NCBI GenBank assembly: GCA_002102555.1
Contig: MCFL01000010.1
Location: forward strand, 372,001-436,000
Length of the DNA: 64,000 nucleotides
Direction of reading: 5' to 3'
Source: Catenaria anguillulae PL171
Lineage: Eukaryota > Blastocladiomycota > Blastocladiomycetes > Blastocladiales > Catenariaceae
The position numbers and the translations under genes were made by a program. Positions 31,237 to 42,125 of the stretch are shown piece after piece; the stretch's first letter is position 1; each line of letters begins with the position of its first letter. The notes beneath the pieces were generated by a model. It was not told where the DNA came from. It made no database searches and saw only the letters and a list, made by a program, of their open reading frames with translations.

Positions 31237-33682
31237 CTACTGCCTACTCGCATGCCCTGCGCCGGCGCCTGCGGCCGCTGCCCCACCCTCCCTGTCCCTC
31301 CTCGCCGTAGCCGTGGCTGTTGCCATCCCCGCAAACAACTTGTCCTCCAAATACGCAATCCGAGCCTTCAACTCGTCCTCTTTCGCCTCCCAATTCTTCT
31401 TGTCGTTTTCGCACACGGCCAGCTGCAGCGTCAATGCCTTGTTTTCGTCCTCGAGCTGCTGCACGCGCTCCTCGAGCGTTCCATGCGCTGCATCTTTTTC
31501 AAGCGCGACCGGCGCGCCGCGTCCGTGTTTTTGGCGCGCTTGCGCGCAATGGGGTCGAGCGTGGGCAGTGAGTCGACATTGGCCACGGTAGATGAGGACG
31601 CGGTGCCGCCGGTGGCAACGGACGTGTCCGAGTGGAGGTCATTGGAGGCGATGTGGGCGCGTGCGGCATGTCCGAGATGGACGAAGCAGCGCGATACCCC
31701 GTGGTCGTGGACGTTGCCGACGCTGGCCCGGCGTGCGGGGCGTGTGCGTGGCTTGTTGGGTCGGGCGTCAGCGATTGTGACTCGGCAGTCAAGGCGACGG
31801 GTGGCTCGAGTCGATCGTCATGGGCGATTGGCCCTGTACGGCGCCCGCGCCAGTGTGTTGCTGCGGTGGCGGAGCAAGGTGCGTGGTGGATGACCGTGGC
31901 GGTGAAGCAAGCCCATTGCTTTGGGCGCTGGTGCTGGCGGGCTTTGCGCTTGATTTGTTGCTGCAGCGGCACGTGCGCGGCCGCGGCATCCGCCTGAGCC
32001 TGTGCTTGCGCGGCAAGTGCGGCCGCAACCGCCGCTGTTGTTGCCGTCCCGTCGTAGTCGGGCGCGGGCCGTTTCCGGCGCGTACTGGTTGTGACATTGG
32101 GCGATGGCTTGGACCGTGTGGATTTGCCCACGGTGGAGCTTGGTGCAGACGACGAGGCCGAGGCTGGAGCGGCGGGTTTGGGAGCTGCCGCAGGTGCGGC
32201 TGCGGGTGCCGCGGGTGGCGCCGGTTGCTGATTGTACTGCGCGGAAGGAGCTGGTCGCTGCATTTGCTGTTGCTGGTATTGCATCCCGCTACCGCCAACA
32301 ACCCTGTGTGCCTGCTGCAACGGCTGCGGCTGCGCCGCAATCAACCCACTGCCGCCAATCAAGGGCGATCCCGTCCCGCCGCCAAACGTCGACTGCATGG
32401 CCAAATACGGCGATGCCATGGCACTTGCCGGTGCGGCCGGTCGCACCATTGGTGCTTGTGCGAGCGGCTGCTGCGGGGTCGATGTTGGAAACGCCGCATA
32501 GGCAACCGCGGCCGGTGAGTACCATTGTGCAATAGCGGGCGAGTGCATACCTGGAACAGCCACCATGCCTTGCATCCGTGCGGCGGCAGCAGCTGCCGCG
32601 GCAGCGTACTGTTGCTGCTGCGCTTGCTGTTGGCGCAGCGCGGCTTGCGCGTGTGCGGCTTGTTGCTGAGCCCAGGCTTGGATTTGGTGCTGGTGGATTT
32701 GATCGGCCGTGGATGTGGCTGGCGGCGGGCGAGAAACGGATGGCGGTGCGGGTGTGGCCGATGACGATGATGTGGGTGGTGGTGGTGGTGGTTGCGAAGT
32801 GGCGAGATCGGGAAACAGTTGTGCGGCAGCATGTGGCAATGCGGATGCAAACGAGGCGGCTGCGTCTTCGCCCAGCAGCGGCGACGCAGCGTCTGCCATG
32901 TATGGCGATGCCGCAGAGTCGAGAAGCGCCGGGGAAAAGAGGGCAGAGGCATCGTAGCCCATGTCGGGCGAATCAAACACGGTAGCGGGCGTGAATGACG
33001 GCGAAAGCAGGGAAGTTGGGTGCCATTCAGGTAAAAAGCTGATGCCTCCGATTGCGCCGGCCGTGGACGTTGCTGGAGCGGGTGCTGCTGTCGAAGATGG
33101 CGCTGGCGGCTGCATGGCCGAGGATGTGGGCAGGTGAACGATCGATGATGAGGTGGAATACGTTGAGCTGGACGCTGGCATGGATGGCGGCTGCTGAGTC
33201 GCTGCTGGGGTTTTGCTGCTGCTCGCCGGCGCTTGCGGGAGTAAAGGCTCGTCGCCAAATAGCGAAAAGTCTTCGTAGCCCGGCAGCGCAGTCATGGCAA
33301 AATCGGAAGGCGATGACTGGGGTGACGACGTTGGGGTTGGCAGCGAGGTTTGAGGCTTTGGCGTCGACAGGAAGAAGCTGGGCGACGGGTAGTGCGCAAG
33401 GTGGATCCAAGCAGCAGGAGTGTAGTACGAGATGGCAGCTGGATCAAAATCATCGTTTTCAGCATCGCCATGATCGTCCGCGTTAGTTTGTAATTGGTGG
33501 TGACTGTCAAGGTGTGTGGCGTGATCAACGCCGGCAGAATGGGAAGAGTCAAGCGAGGACAATGGGGGAAATTGAGCATCGAGGTAAATGTGGGTATGCA
33601 AGTGGGCGGACGATGCGGGAATGCAACCGGGCAGAGCGGCAGTGGCAGCCCCAGCAGGTGACGATGCGTACGACTGCGCCAT
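31237..33682 (-). CDS. Gcn4/Cpc1-type bZIP transcription factor (frame broken near its 3' end)
   Basis: From ATG 33682 the first 560 or so residues are an acidic, then Ala/Gln/Pro/Ser-rich activation-type region. The C-terminus carries a Gcn4-like basic region, DPIARKRAKNTDAARRSR followed by LKKMQRME (31470-31545), and a long zipper with LEERVQQLEDENKALTL and IAYLEDKL (31260-31470). The signature N-x2-A-A-x2-S-R matches Gcn4, which binds TGACTCA and drives amino-acid starvation genes. As read, at least two frame changes are needed: one between the low-complexity region and the basic region (about 31570-31900), which could hide an intron, and one inside the basic-zipper junction near 31480 where a single base is missing. 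No stop interrupts the zipper itself. Either the consensus has errors or this copy is decaying. Confidence 0.65.
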
Positions 33683-35116
33683 TGTGTGTGGTGGGATGCG
33701 GGAATTGGGAGTTGCCAGGTGCGAGCGAGCAAGTGGGAAGCGAATCAAAAGCGAAAGAAAGGTTCAAGTCAACCACAACACAGGCGAAAAGGGTATGAGA
33801 AGCTGCAATTGAGAGGGGCGAAAACACTGCGACTGCGACTGCGACTGCCAATGCCAATGCCAAACCGTCATGCCCAAATCATGCCCAGCTCGGTTCTTGA
33901 TTCGGCCTTGCCCACCGAGGCCGCAAAGCATCCGGCGACAAGCGAGTTTGTTGGAACTGAATGGGAGCCAAGATTCCAGTCAAGAAAACACCGGGGGCAG
34001 CTGTAGAGCGCGTTTGGGTGTCGGCCGCTGCGCCAACTGGCCAACATGCATGCACAGCAAATCAGCTGCACAATCCCGAAACTGAACTGGAATGTCACCG
34101 TGGTTCGGTGCACTCACCACCAGTTGCAGTAACGGGAGAGCACAATGATCCACAAGCGTGCACCCCCAAAACGTCACCTGAGCCGTGATCTGCTGGTGGA
34201 GGTTGTTGCCTGAATGGCCGAGTCGTTGTGAATGCCGAAAAACTGCCGCCGCGTGGGTCAAGTTGATGGCGGCGGCGGAGATGCGCAGGTGTGTTCAGGG
34301 AGCACAGGCACAGCCGAGCAATGACTATCGATCTTGGGCGGGCGATGGGAACGAGTGATCCTCCAGGTGTGCATGTGGCATGGATCTCGGGACCCGACGA
34401 ACGGGCAAAGTAGATGATAGTACTTGGCCGAGCGGATGATGAGGGACCGATCCATTGGACATGTATGATTTGGGCATTGGGCGGCCCTGGGCCAGAGGCG
34501 GCATGGCGAGGAGAGTGTGCATGGCGGAAATAACAGAGAGGACAGGGAGGGAGGCAATGGAGCAAGAGGGCGGCAGGACCTAAAGCAAAGCAAAAGGCAA
34601 AAGATGGTACATAGACGCACCCAACGAGGAGAGTTCCCAATGGATGACTTGACTGATTGGAATGCAGCTGGCCCACAGCTGCGCAACGGATGCGGAATGT
34701 AAGGAACTGTAAGGTTGGCGATACCGAGTGACTCGTCGTGATGAATGCCAGTAGGTACACTGTAGTTGTTACCTTCCACGTTTGAGTGTGGGCTGTGGAC
34801 TGTGGAGGGACGGATTGCATTTGCTGGCGATGGATGTCAATCAGCGTCACTCTGACTGGCTTTTTTTGAAGGTTATTTCCACAAGGTCACGCCCTGTCCC
34901 GTGTTCATCCCCTCTGACACATGCTGACTCAACTTATTCCAGAACAGTCAATCGAAGCGTGTCCGCGGCCACCGTGCAACCGTTTCACGCTAGTCCCCCG
35001 ATCGATCGATCGATCATTCCAAACCAAAATGAAAAATGGAAATCAAGAACTAGATGTAAACATCATCTTCAACTCATTGAGAAAACACCCTGAAACTGCA
35101 TGCAGACACCCCCGCC
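33683..35116. other. Divergent intergenic region
   Basis: About 1.4 kb between the divergent bZIP and CS/Sel1 genes. It has a GATC tetramer run (four copies near 35000) and short possible upstream ORFs on the bZIP side. No further gene recognised. Confidence 0.4.
33868..33882 (-). promoter_or_regulatory. Possible 4-codon upstream ORF in the bZIP leader
   Basis: About 190 bases before the bZIP start, ATG ATT TGG GCA TGA reads as a minimal uORF (Met-Ile-Trp-Ala) on the same strand. The next ATG overlaps its stop as ATGA. GCN4 and cpc-1 leaders are known to use short uORFs for starvation control. Without a mapped transcript start I cannot say that this lies in the mRNA. Confidence 0.25.
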
Positions 35117-36499
35117 ATGACCACTCCATCACCACAAGCGCAGCCGCAGCCGCAGGTGCAGCCACAGCCGCAGCGGGAGCCATCGTCTCAACCAACCTGG
35201 TACTCGTTCACGCAAACCCAGGACCAGCTCGCCATCTCCTTCACACTGCCCGCCGACTCTGCCCCGTCGGCCAAGCCCAAGATCTCCATCCAGCCAGACT
35301 CGCTCTCGGCCCACTTTGGCGCTTCGGCCTCTTCTCAGGATGACCGCCTCACCTTCATCTCGGGCACGCTCTTTGCGCGCGTCCTCCCGCACGACTCGCT
35401 GTGGCAAATCGAAAAGCACCCCGTGACTGGCCTGCGCACCGTCACCATCCACCTCGAAAAGGAGTCGGCCATTGACTGGCCAGTCGTCATTTCCGAATCC
35501 GACCCCATGGACTCGACCTCTTGCTTCTACCTGGCGCAATTCCTCGAACCTTTGGACCCGCCGCGTGCCTTTGACCTGTACACACGCGGCGCCCAGGCAG
35601 GCAATGTTGCTTGCATGCTCAAAGTGGCTGCGTTTTACGAGGTAGGCAACGAGCAAGCTCCCATGGTGCCTGTGTGCAAGGATCTCGCGGCCAGTGTCGC
35701 TTGGCACAAGAAGGCCGCACATGCACCCGTGTCACAGTACACGGCCGAGCACGTGGCCGAAGCCTGCTACATTTTGGCGTCGGCGTACCAGTCGGGCCAT
35801 GGCCTCGTTCAGGATGTGCCCGTGGCACTTGCCTTGTACGATCGGGCCATGGATTTGGCCGCCGGTGTGCTTTCGGGATCCGGATCCGGATCGGGATCCG
35901 CATTCGACTCCACAAACGCCAAATCGCAATCACCAGTCACGGAATCGCCATCCTCGTCTAAACTCGCGCCCGTGTCCCAACTGGCTGGCGACGCCAAACT
36001 CAAGCAGCTCATCACCGTGTCTGCATTCCAAGTCGGCCTCATGTATTTCGAGCGCCAAGCATACACTGACGCGCACAAGTATTGGGACAGATCGGCTGCC
36101 AATGGCCATCCACAATCGCTCTTTAACTTGGGCGTCATGTATCTCAATGGCCGCGGCGTGGATCGTGATTTGGAGCGTGCGCTTGAGCTCATGCACAAGG
36201 GCGTTGAGGCAGATCATACGGGCAGGCTGGCGATTCCCGAGGGGTTGGAGGAGGCTGTGCAACAGGAGCGCGAGGCAAAGTTGAGTGCGAATCGGGGAAC
36301 CATTGGCGAAAGCGAAGAGACGGTGGTGGCGGGCGGCGTGCACACACCAAGGGGGCACGGCAAAAAGCAGCGCAAGAAGAAGCGTGGGGCACAGTCTGCC
36401 GATGGCGTGAGCGAGGTGTTGGTTGGCCTTGGAGTGGTTGTGGCAGTGGTGGGTGTGGCCGCTGTTTGGTATTTCAGGGCGAGTCGAGGGCAGGCATGA
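35117..36499 (+). CDS. Tail-anchored CS-domain/Sel1-repeat protein
   Basis: An intronless 460-residue ORF. Residues about 20-125 form a CS/p23-like beta domain, including YSFTQTQDQLAISFTLP, LWQIEKHPVTGLRTVTIHLEK and a following WPVVIS. Sel1-like (TPR-family) helical repeats cover about 140-390: AFDLYTRGAQAGNVACML, AAHAPVSQYTAEHVAEACYI with ALALYDRAMDLA, and AHKYWDRSAANGHPQSLFN with LMHKGVEADHTG. A Ser/Pro-rich spacer with a GSGSGSG tract interrupts the repeats. The C-terminus is basic (KKQRKKKRGA) and ends with one membrane helix, VLVGLGVVVAVVGVAAVWYF, so a tail anchor into the ER or mitochondrial outer membrane is likely. CS domains often bind Hsp90, suggesting a membrane-bound co-chaperone; that is an inference. 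Confidence 0.75.
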   Translation: MTTPSPQAQPQPQVQPQPQREPSSQPTWYSFTQTQDQLAISFTLPADSAPSAKPKISIQPDSLSAHFGASASSQDDRLTFISGTLFARVLPHDSLWQIEKHPVTGLRTVTIHLEKESAIDWPVVISESDPMDSTSCFYLAQFLEPLDPPRAFDLYTRGAQAGNVACMLKVAAFYEVGNEQAPMVPVCKDLAASVAWHKKAAHAPVSQYTAEHVAEACYILASAYQSGHGLVQDVPVALALYDRAMDLAAGVLSGSGSGSGSAFDSTNAKSQSPVTESPSSSKLAPVSQLAGDAKLKQLITVSAFQVGLMYFERQAYTDAHKYWDRSAANGHPQSLFNLGVMYLNGRGVDRDLERALELMHKGVEADHTGRLAIPEGLEEAVQQEREAKLSANRGTIGESEETVVAGGVHTPRGHGKKQRKKKRGAQSADGVSEVLVGLGVVVAVVGVAAVWYFRASRGQA

Positions 36500-36792
36500 G
36501 CAATGTAGTTGCTCATTCATGCCACTTGCACTTGTGATAGTTGTCTATTGGCGTGCGTAACCAGTTATAATTTGTACATTATGTATCATGCATCCATGGA
36601 TTTTTGTTTTTCGATTTGCTTTTCCGTTCAAGTTTCGCCTATGTATCGATTCTTTGCCTGCTGAGCTTTGTCACATGTTCAGCTTGACTTATTGATTCCC
36701 TCGCTGTTCACCGCACAGTGCCCTTACGATCGAGAAAGATGGCTGGGATTGTATTCGTACACAAATGTGCCGAGAACAAATCCACAATCACC

Positions 36793-37530
36793 TCACAAGA
36801 GCACAAAAACCAGTACAAGCACAACCAAACTCATGACCGACTGGATAGCAAATTTACGGTGCCCCGCCATCGCCGCTGCGCTCGGCAGATCGACACCCTT
36901 CTCTAAATGCACTTTTCCCACAACCTCAGTAAAGTTTTGCACACTACCGGCCAACCCGCTCTCTTGCAACTTGAACCCGGGCCTCGCCTCCCAAATCCAC
37001 CACACTTTGGACTCGGCCACCGTCTTGTCCTCGCCGCTGGCCATGGGAAAGTGCATGCATGTCGTGTTGCTCGTGAAAAACGATGCAACCCAGCAGGTTG
37101 CTTCCAAATCGCACGCCGAGAAACACTCGGCCTCAGACACGTTCGCAGCTGGCGACTTGGGTTGCACAACTTTAGCCTGCGGAATCCATCCCATGACGCC
37201 GTAAAACTCGTTGCCGTACTTGAACTTGAACTTTGCCGGCACGCCGCTGGGTCCGTTTTCGATAATGTCACATGTGGCAGTGAGCATGTTGCGCGCGGTC
37301 GCGTTGAGTGGCAAAAGGTCGGCCAGGTTGTAGCGTGGAACGAGGCACAAGTTCGGGGCACCCATGGTGCATTGCGCGATACAGTTGGCGGGCCGCGAGT
37401 AGGTGGGCGTCTTGTGCAAAACGGCACGCATTTGGATGGCGGTTTTGGTGCTTGAGAGGTTGTAGGCCACCGGGGTGGCAAAGATGCCCTTGTCGGCGTC
37501 AAAGAGCAAGGGTGGGCGTGGAGTTGACAT
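36793..37530 (-). CDS. Cys-rich PAN/apple-like protein, copy 3 (intact)
   Basis: An intronless 245-residue ORF from MSTPRPPLLFDADKG. It shares both Cys blocks (PANCIAQCTMG with CLVPRYNLADLL, and ECFSACDLEATCWV with CMHFPMAS) and the C-terminal hydrophobic tail (SVMSLVVLVLVFVLL) with copy 1 at 8359. Its DNA is much closer to the decayed copy at 9617, on the other strand 27 kb away, than to copy 1. The frame stays open for another 94 codons upstream, but homology to copy 1 starts at this Met, so I place the start here. Sequons NVS and NTT support passage through the secretory route. Function unknown. Confidence 0.72.
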   Translation of the reverse strand: MSTPRPPLLFDADKGIFATPVAYNLSSTKTAIQMRAVLHKTPTYSRPANCIAQCTMGAPNLCLVPRYNLADLLPLNATARNMLTATCDIIENGPSGVPAKFKFKYGNEFYGVMGWIPQAKVVQPKSPAANVSEAECFSACDLEATCWVASFFTSNTTCMHFPMASGEDKTVAESKVWWIWEARPGFKLQESGLAGSVQNFTEVVGKVHLEKGVDLPSAAAMAGHRKFAIQSVMSLVVLVLVFVLL

Positions 37531-38467
37531 TGTGGCAGGGAATCGTGGGCTGTGATCCAGTTGCAAGTCCTGGTCATTCGCATGAAGGGCGAGGTAGAGG
37601 GTGGGGAAACTCATGTAGGCATTTGAGGTGTTCTCGGCCAATGCCTTTGTGTTTTCAAGCTTCTCTTCTCTCATCGGGGAATACGTATGTATTCTGTGAG
37701 GGAAGTGCTCTGATGTCTTCCTTTGGTGCCGTTTGCCAGCTGCCTCTCGTTCATCCGACAACGTGAAAGCTGCATCCATGGTTCCTGTTTCTCTGAGTGG
37801 CTTGGGGGTCACGGTTTCACAACATCAACCGTTTGTCTCACGAACGATATGCCAATCGGGACAATCGACTTCTAGAAGTGCCTAAAAGCAGCCAGAAAAA
37901 TGTTCCAGAAAACGCTGCTCTGCTTGACCTATACAATTCGATTCTTGAAGAGTTTCAGGATTTTTTTACCAGCTACGCTTGCTGTTTGAGGAGCAAACCA
38001 GGGGTTTCCTTGTTGAAGGCTGGTCATGACGTACCTGGGTCCAACACAGCTGGGACGAGCGGCAACGGTGGGTTCGCGACCAAGCGTGCGATGTCATTGC
38101 TTATGGAAACGACGGTCGCTTTTACTGCAAGCAATTTGCATACTGCGATGATTGCGTCATGATGCTGCGCCGTAACTGCTAAATCCATATCGCACAGTAT
38201 CAATTGATTGCGTATTGCTATGGATCGTTTGTGTTTTGACTTTTTCTTCGCCTCAAAGATCTCTCTCTCCATCTGTTTTGTTGGGTATTGACATGGACTT
38301 ATTTGTCATGAGAATAAACCTGTTGCCTGTGGATGAATGATAAATCGCTCTCTCAGAAGAGGTACAGCTCACTGCGAGCGAACGTACGTGCTGGCAGAAG
38401 GTTCATCTTGGTCATTTCATGTTGACGGTCCGTCAAAAACGTAACCAGGTTACCAACGTCAGTCGGC
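37531..38467. other. Intergenic region
   Basis: About 940 bases between two minus-strand genes. A plus-strand open frame of about 120 codons exists but lacks a good start and resembles nothing known. No RNA gene recognised. Confidence 0.35.
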
Positions 38468-40576
38468 TTACAATACAAATGACGGATCCGTCCCCATTAA
38501 AATGGAATGAATCTTGCCCGACATGGCTGGCCCAATGTTCCTGCTCTTGCCATTCCCGGTCGGGTCACGGACGACCTGCATGTGCACAAAAACAATCCGT
38601 CTTGTCAGAATCTGACCTTCACGCACAAGCAACATCCAGTACGACATACCTGAATCGTGGCTAGCAAACCTGGCGCGCGGCCCGGATCCCGCCGATAAGC
38701 CTTGTACAGCGACTCCATGGTTGGATAATGCGACACAATGGCACGCGAAATAGGTTCGGTCACGCCCTTGACGGCTTCAAGCATGAGCCGCCATGTGTCC
38801 GCGTTGCTCTTGCCGGACGCGACGGAAATGTCGGCGCACAATGATTCGTCGGAATGCGCCAGTTTCCTATGTCCAACGCAAGCATGTAAGAACCCAGTGC
38901 GACTGACCACACCCGAATCCGACACGTACCGGTAAGGCATGGCTCCAACCTCCCTAGCAATGACATTCATATAACTGACCGTCTCGTTACGATTTCGCGT
39001 CAAGATGACGGTAAACTGATGCACCAGCCGCCACTCATTGACCGTGTCCAACACCCGCTGCCACTCGGGCACATGCTCGCTAGGTGCGGCACCCATTCCG
39101 GCCGCATTCCTGGCCCGATTACTCGCTGTCTGTTTGCGCTTCATCCACCCGTCCAAGTTTTCCACAAGCAAGTAGAGCCGCCCGCGCTTGCACGCCTTGT
39201 TGAGCTCGCGCGGCACCTCGAGCGGATCGGCAAGCACGCGGTCACCCAGGCTGAACCCGTCGATCAGCATAACAATGAGCGGGATTCGTGTGACAATGGC
39301 GTGGTCTGTGGGTTCCCAGACCTGGCGGTCGGCGTTGAATTCGCGGTATGTGGAGCGAGTGAATGTGATGCATTCGGGCGGAGGGGCGTGTGGCAGGGCG
39401 GCAATGGGGCTCGCGGGACCAACAATGGTGGATTTGGTGCCGACGCCGGACAGGCCGCGGATGATTTCGTCAAAGTCGACCATGCGGGTGGTGAGAAAGA
39501 GGTGGATATAGGCGTGCAGCTCCGACGAGTATGTATCTTTTGATTGCACCTTGTTTGCATCGTTGAATTTCTGCACAATTTCCGAAACACAGCGGGAGCG
39601 AGTGGTTATGACCGAAATAGTGAGAGGGTCGTGAATAATCATATGAGCGGACCTTGCGTTGTTCCTTCTCCAACTCCTTTTGTCGCTTTGCCTCTTCCCG
39701 CTCGAGTCGCTTGCGCTCCTTTTCCGCTTCCTGTCAACATGGCCTTTGTCAATCAGTCTGAATGACAACGCCGAATAGGAGTGACTCACGAACCTTCCTC
39801 GCCTTCTCTTCGGCCTTCTGCCGTTCCTTCTCCTCCCTTGCCCTCGTCGCCTCTTCGGTCGACATTGCCCGCCGCACCGCCCGCCCTTTACCCTGCGGGC
39901 CACCACTCGCCCCACGAGAACTCGGCGCAGGCTGGCTACTTGCCGAAGCCGCCCCGGCCGCCATACCTGCAGCAAAAATGGACGACTGAGAACGTTGAAT
40001 GGCCGCTACCTGCATTTTGCGACGCTTCGCTTGCGCAACAAACTCGGGATCCATGTCGAGATCAGACAGCTCGGCATTGTCATCGAATCCTGCGGCGCTG
40101 GACGTGCGAGCAAGTGGCCGAGCGGCAGCACCGCCGTTGGTCGGTGCTGGTTGCGAGGACGAGATGCGTGCGGTGCGGTCGGGTGGTTCGGGCGAAGAAA
40201 GTATATGGTATTGTTGCGGGGCGGCAGACGAACCAGGCGCATCGGAACGCGGTCGTGGTAGCGGTGGAGGGGCTCGATACGTTGCGGGGGTTGGAAACGA
40301 GGCAATGATATCGTTATCATCGTCGTCGTCATCCGAGATGAGAGAGATTGCGGCCGAACTTGTGGTGGCAGCGAGAGAAGGCGCCGGAACTGAGGGTCGT
40401 GACCGGCGGGGAGCTGGTGCAGCCACCGCTGCCTGTATAGGCGCCGATACCTGAGGCGGTGGCCGAGCGGGCCGAGAGCGAGCGGGAGCCGTGGCTGCAG
40501 CGGATGGAGCGGAAACGATGCGGAAATCGTCGGCGGAATCTGAGTCGGAATCGAGGATCACGACCTTGTTGGACAT
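38468..40576 (-). CDS. EME1: Eme1/Mms4-like structure-specific endonuclease subunit
   Basis: Five exons (40576-39794, 39730-39653, 39570-38940, 38866-38650, 38575-38468) give about 605 residues. The N-terminus begins MSNKVVILDSDSDSADDF and contains further acidic SUMO-interaction-like tracts (ISLISDDDDDDND). A charged coiled coil (EEKERQKAEEKARK into EAEKERKRLEREEAKRQKE) precedes an ERCC4-like nuclease fold with KRGRLYLLVENLDGW and VHQFTVILTRNRNETVSYM, then a helix-hairpin-helix end with GVTEPISRAIVSHYPTM and IGPAMSGKIHSIL. This order is that of Eme1/Mms4, the non-catalytic partner of Mus81 that cuts flaps and nicked Holliday junctions. The canonical ERKxxxD nuclease motif is not visible, as expected for Eme1. 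Confidence 0.82.
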
Positions 40577-40829
40577 GGTGACATGGCAGTATCAATACGA
40601 GCGAGGGCGGCACTATTGCTCAGGGTCACAGTGTGGTTTCATTTGCTTGAGGATACGCTCTTCACTTTGGAGCAGAGAGCTATGTATCAGCGATGTATCG
40701 CGAAATCGGAAGCCATGACTCACGTCGTTGTGAGGCATCCTTCTTACATACATATGACAATCAGTGCATTCATCGCCTGTGCCAATGGAATGCGGTTGGC
40801 AGCGAATTCACCGCCCGGTGCAAGCGCCG

Positions 40830-41615
40830 TCACCTTCTAAGCGGGATAAACCAAGGGCCCGTCCCATTCGAAACCGTCTTGATTGGTAAGAACTCGAACC
40901 GCGTGGCGGGAAGCTTCAGCCGGCCCCAAGATTCGCCTGGAAGAGCCAGAGACTGGCCACTGTCCAACAGCTCGCAAATGATCCTTGATTCCTCTTCGAG
41001 CTCGGCCGCTGGCCGCTCGTCATACCAAATTCGACACTGGCCACGACGCCAAAAGACACGCGAAAGAAACAGATTATTGGCCAATTCTTCACCCGCGCTT
41101 TGCACAGCTGCCGCAGCAATCAGTTCCCCGCACCGAAAGAAGTAGCCCAAGTGGTTTGTAAAGTAGGTACCTGGTTGATCGGGTCAAATCGCGACATCGT
41201 ACCAATCCTCGACACCATACCAACCATGCTCCAAGCACTGGAGGTCAAACGGAACGCGTTGGGGAATGAACGCGAGCGATTCTCAGTGGGTTGGGAGCGA
41301 GACGAGACACTCGACTTTCCAGTCGTACGTCTCGAGACAGGCACGAAACATGAAGTGAATGGCGTGAATAAGGTGCAGGTTGAGTTCCATATCGCCTGCA
41401 ACACTGCCCAAGGTGCCATTGTGCCGAGAATCTAAAGAACCGTAGAGCGAGCGACAGCAAACGGCGAGGCGAGCAGTTGCGCGAATTTCGAGGCAGTTTG
41501 CCGAAATGAGGTGAAGAATCGCGAATGGCAGAGCAGCCAGTGAGGCCGGCTGGTTGTTCACCCGTGGCATCCGAGTAAGGTCGTGGGCATTCGCTTGCAT
41601 AGTGGCTGCTTGCAT
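40830..41615 (-). pseudogene. F-box-like gene with two in-frame TGA codons
   Basis: One minus-strand frame starting near MQAATMQANAHDLTR reads as an F-box-like protein: LAALPFAILHLISANCLEI followed by ATARLAVCCRSLYGSL. It continues through two TGA codons (near 41283 and 41175) with protein-like sequence between and after them (IPQRVPFDLQCLEHGWYG; YFTNHLGYFFRCGELIA; FWRRGQCRIWYDERPA) and stops at 40830. Both TGAs could come from CGA by a single C-to-T change. Small introns could in principle remove the stops, but I found no pair that keeps the downstream frame. The F-box would recruit SCF ubiquitin ligase. Most likely a decaying member of a lineage-specific family; less likely spliced or read through. 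Confidence 0.45.
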
Positions 41616-42125
41616 TGCAGGGTTGGAAGAGAGACAGCGATCTTGCACTGCCCAACCAAGTTCTCCGGCGTGGGAACCATGTATCCGAGGCACTTTCAAG
41701 CCAATCAAAAAAAGTGACGCGTCGCTCACTCAAATACATACATCAGAGAGTCCGTGAGCTGGTCAAAGGCCCCACACATCATCCATCACATTTCTCGCCG
41801 ATGTGCTGCATCTTGGCAAAAGTGCAAGGTGAGACACGAGCAACCAGCAGAGGGTTGATCGGCGTCCCGACCTCGCCGAATAATCCCGTGCCTGTCGGCG
41901 CGTTTCTCCATGCATGTGGCTTTGACCTGTTCCAGAAAGAGTTTCCATCGACCCGATCGCGTCGGGTGCAGATAAAAACGTGAAGCATTGAAAAGCGTTG
42001 GCAGACCCGCCCGTACGGCCCTACCACCCGTAGACGCTGTCTGGATTCTAACTGCCCGCCCGCCTCCCCTCCCATCGAGCTTGCGTCTTCCCCAACCTCC
42101 TACGACTACGATCATAGTCTCAGCC
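41616..42125. other. Divergent promoter upstream of ADE2
   Basis: About 500 bases between the F-box-like gene and ADE2. No clear site recognised. Confidence 0.35.

Noticed and set aside
34095-34850. Minus-strand frame of 251 codons upstream of the bZIP gene
   Set aside because: Composition is that of translated non-coding GC-rich DNA (Cys, Pro, Leu, Ser) and no motif is present.
37797-38162. Plus-strand frame of about 120 codons next to PAN-like copy 3
   Set aside because: No ATG at its start, no neighbouring exons and no family resemblance.
40830-41615. Selenoprotein reading of the two TGA codons in the F-box-like gene
   Set aside because: F-box proteins are not known selenoproteins, two Sec residues without Cys homologues would be odd, and CGA-to-TGA decay explains both.
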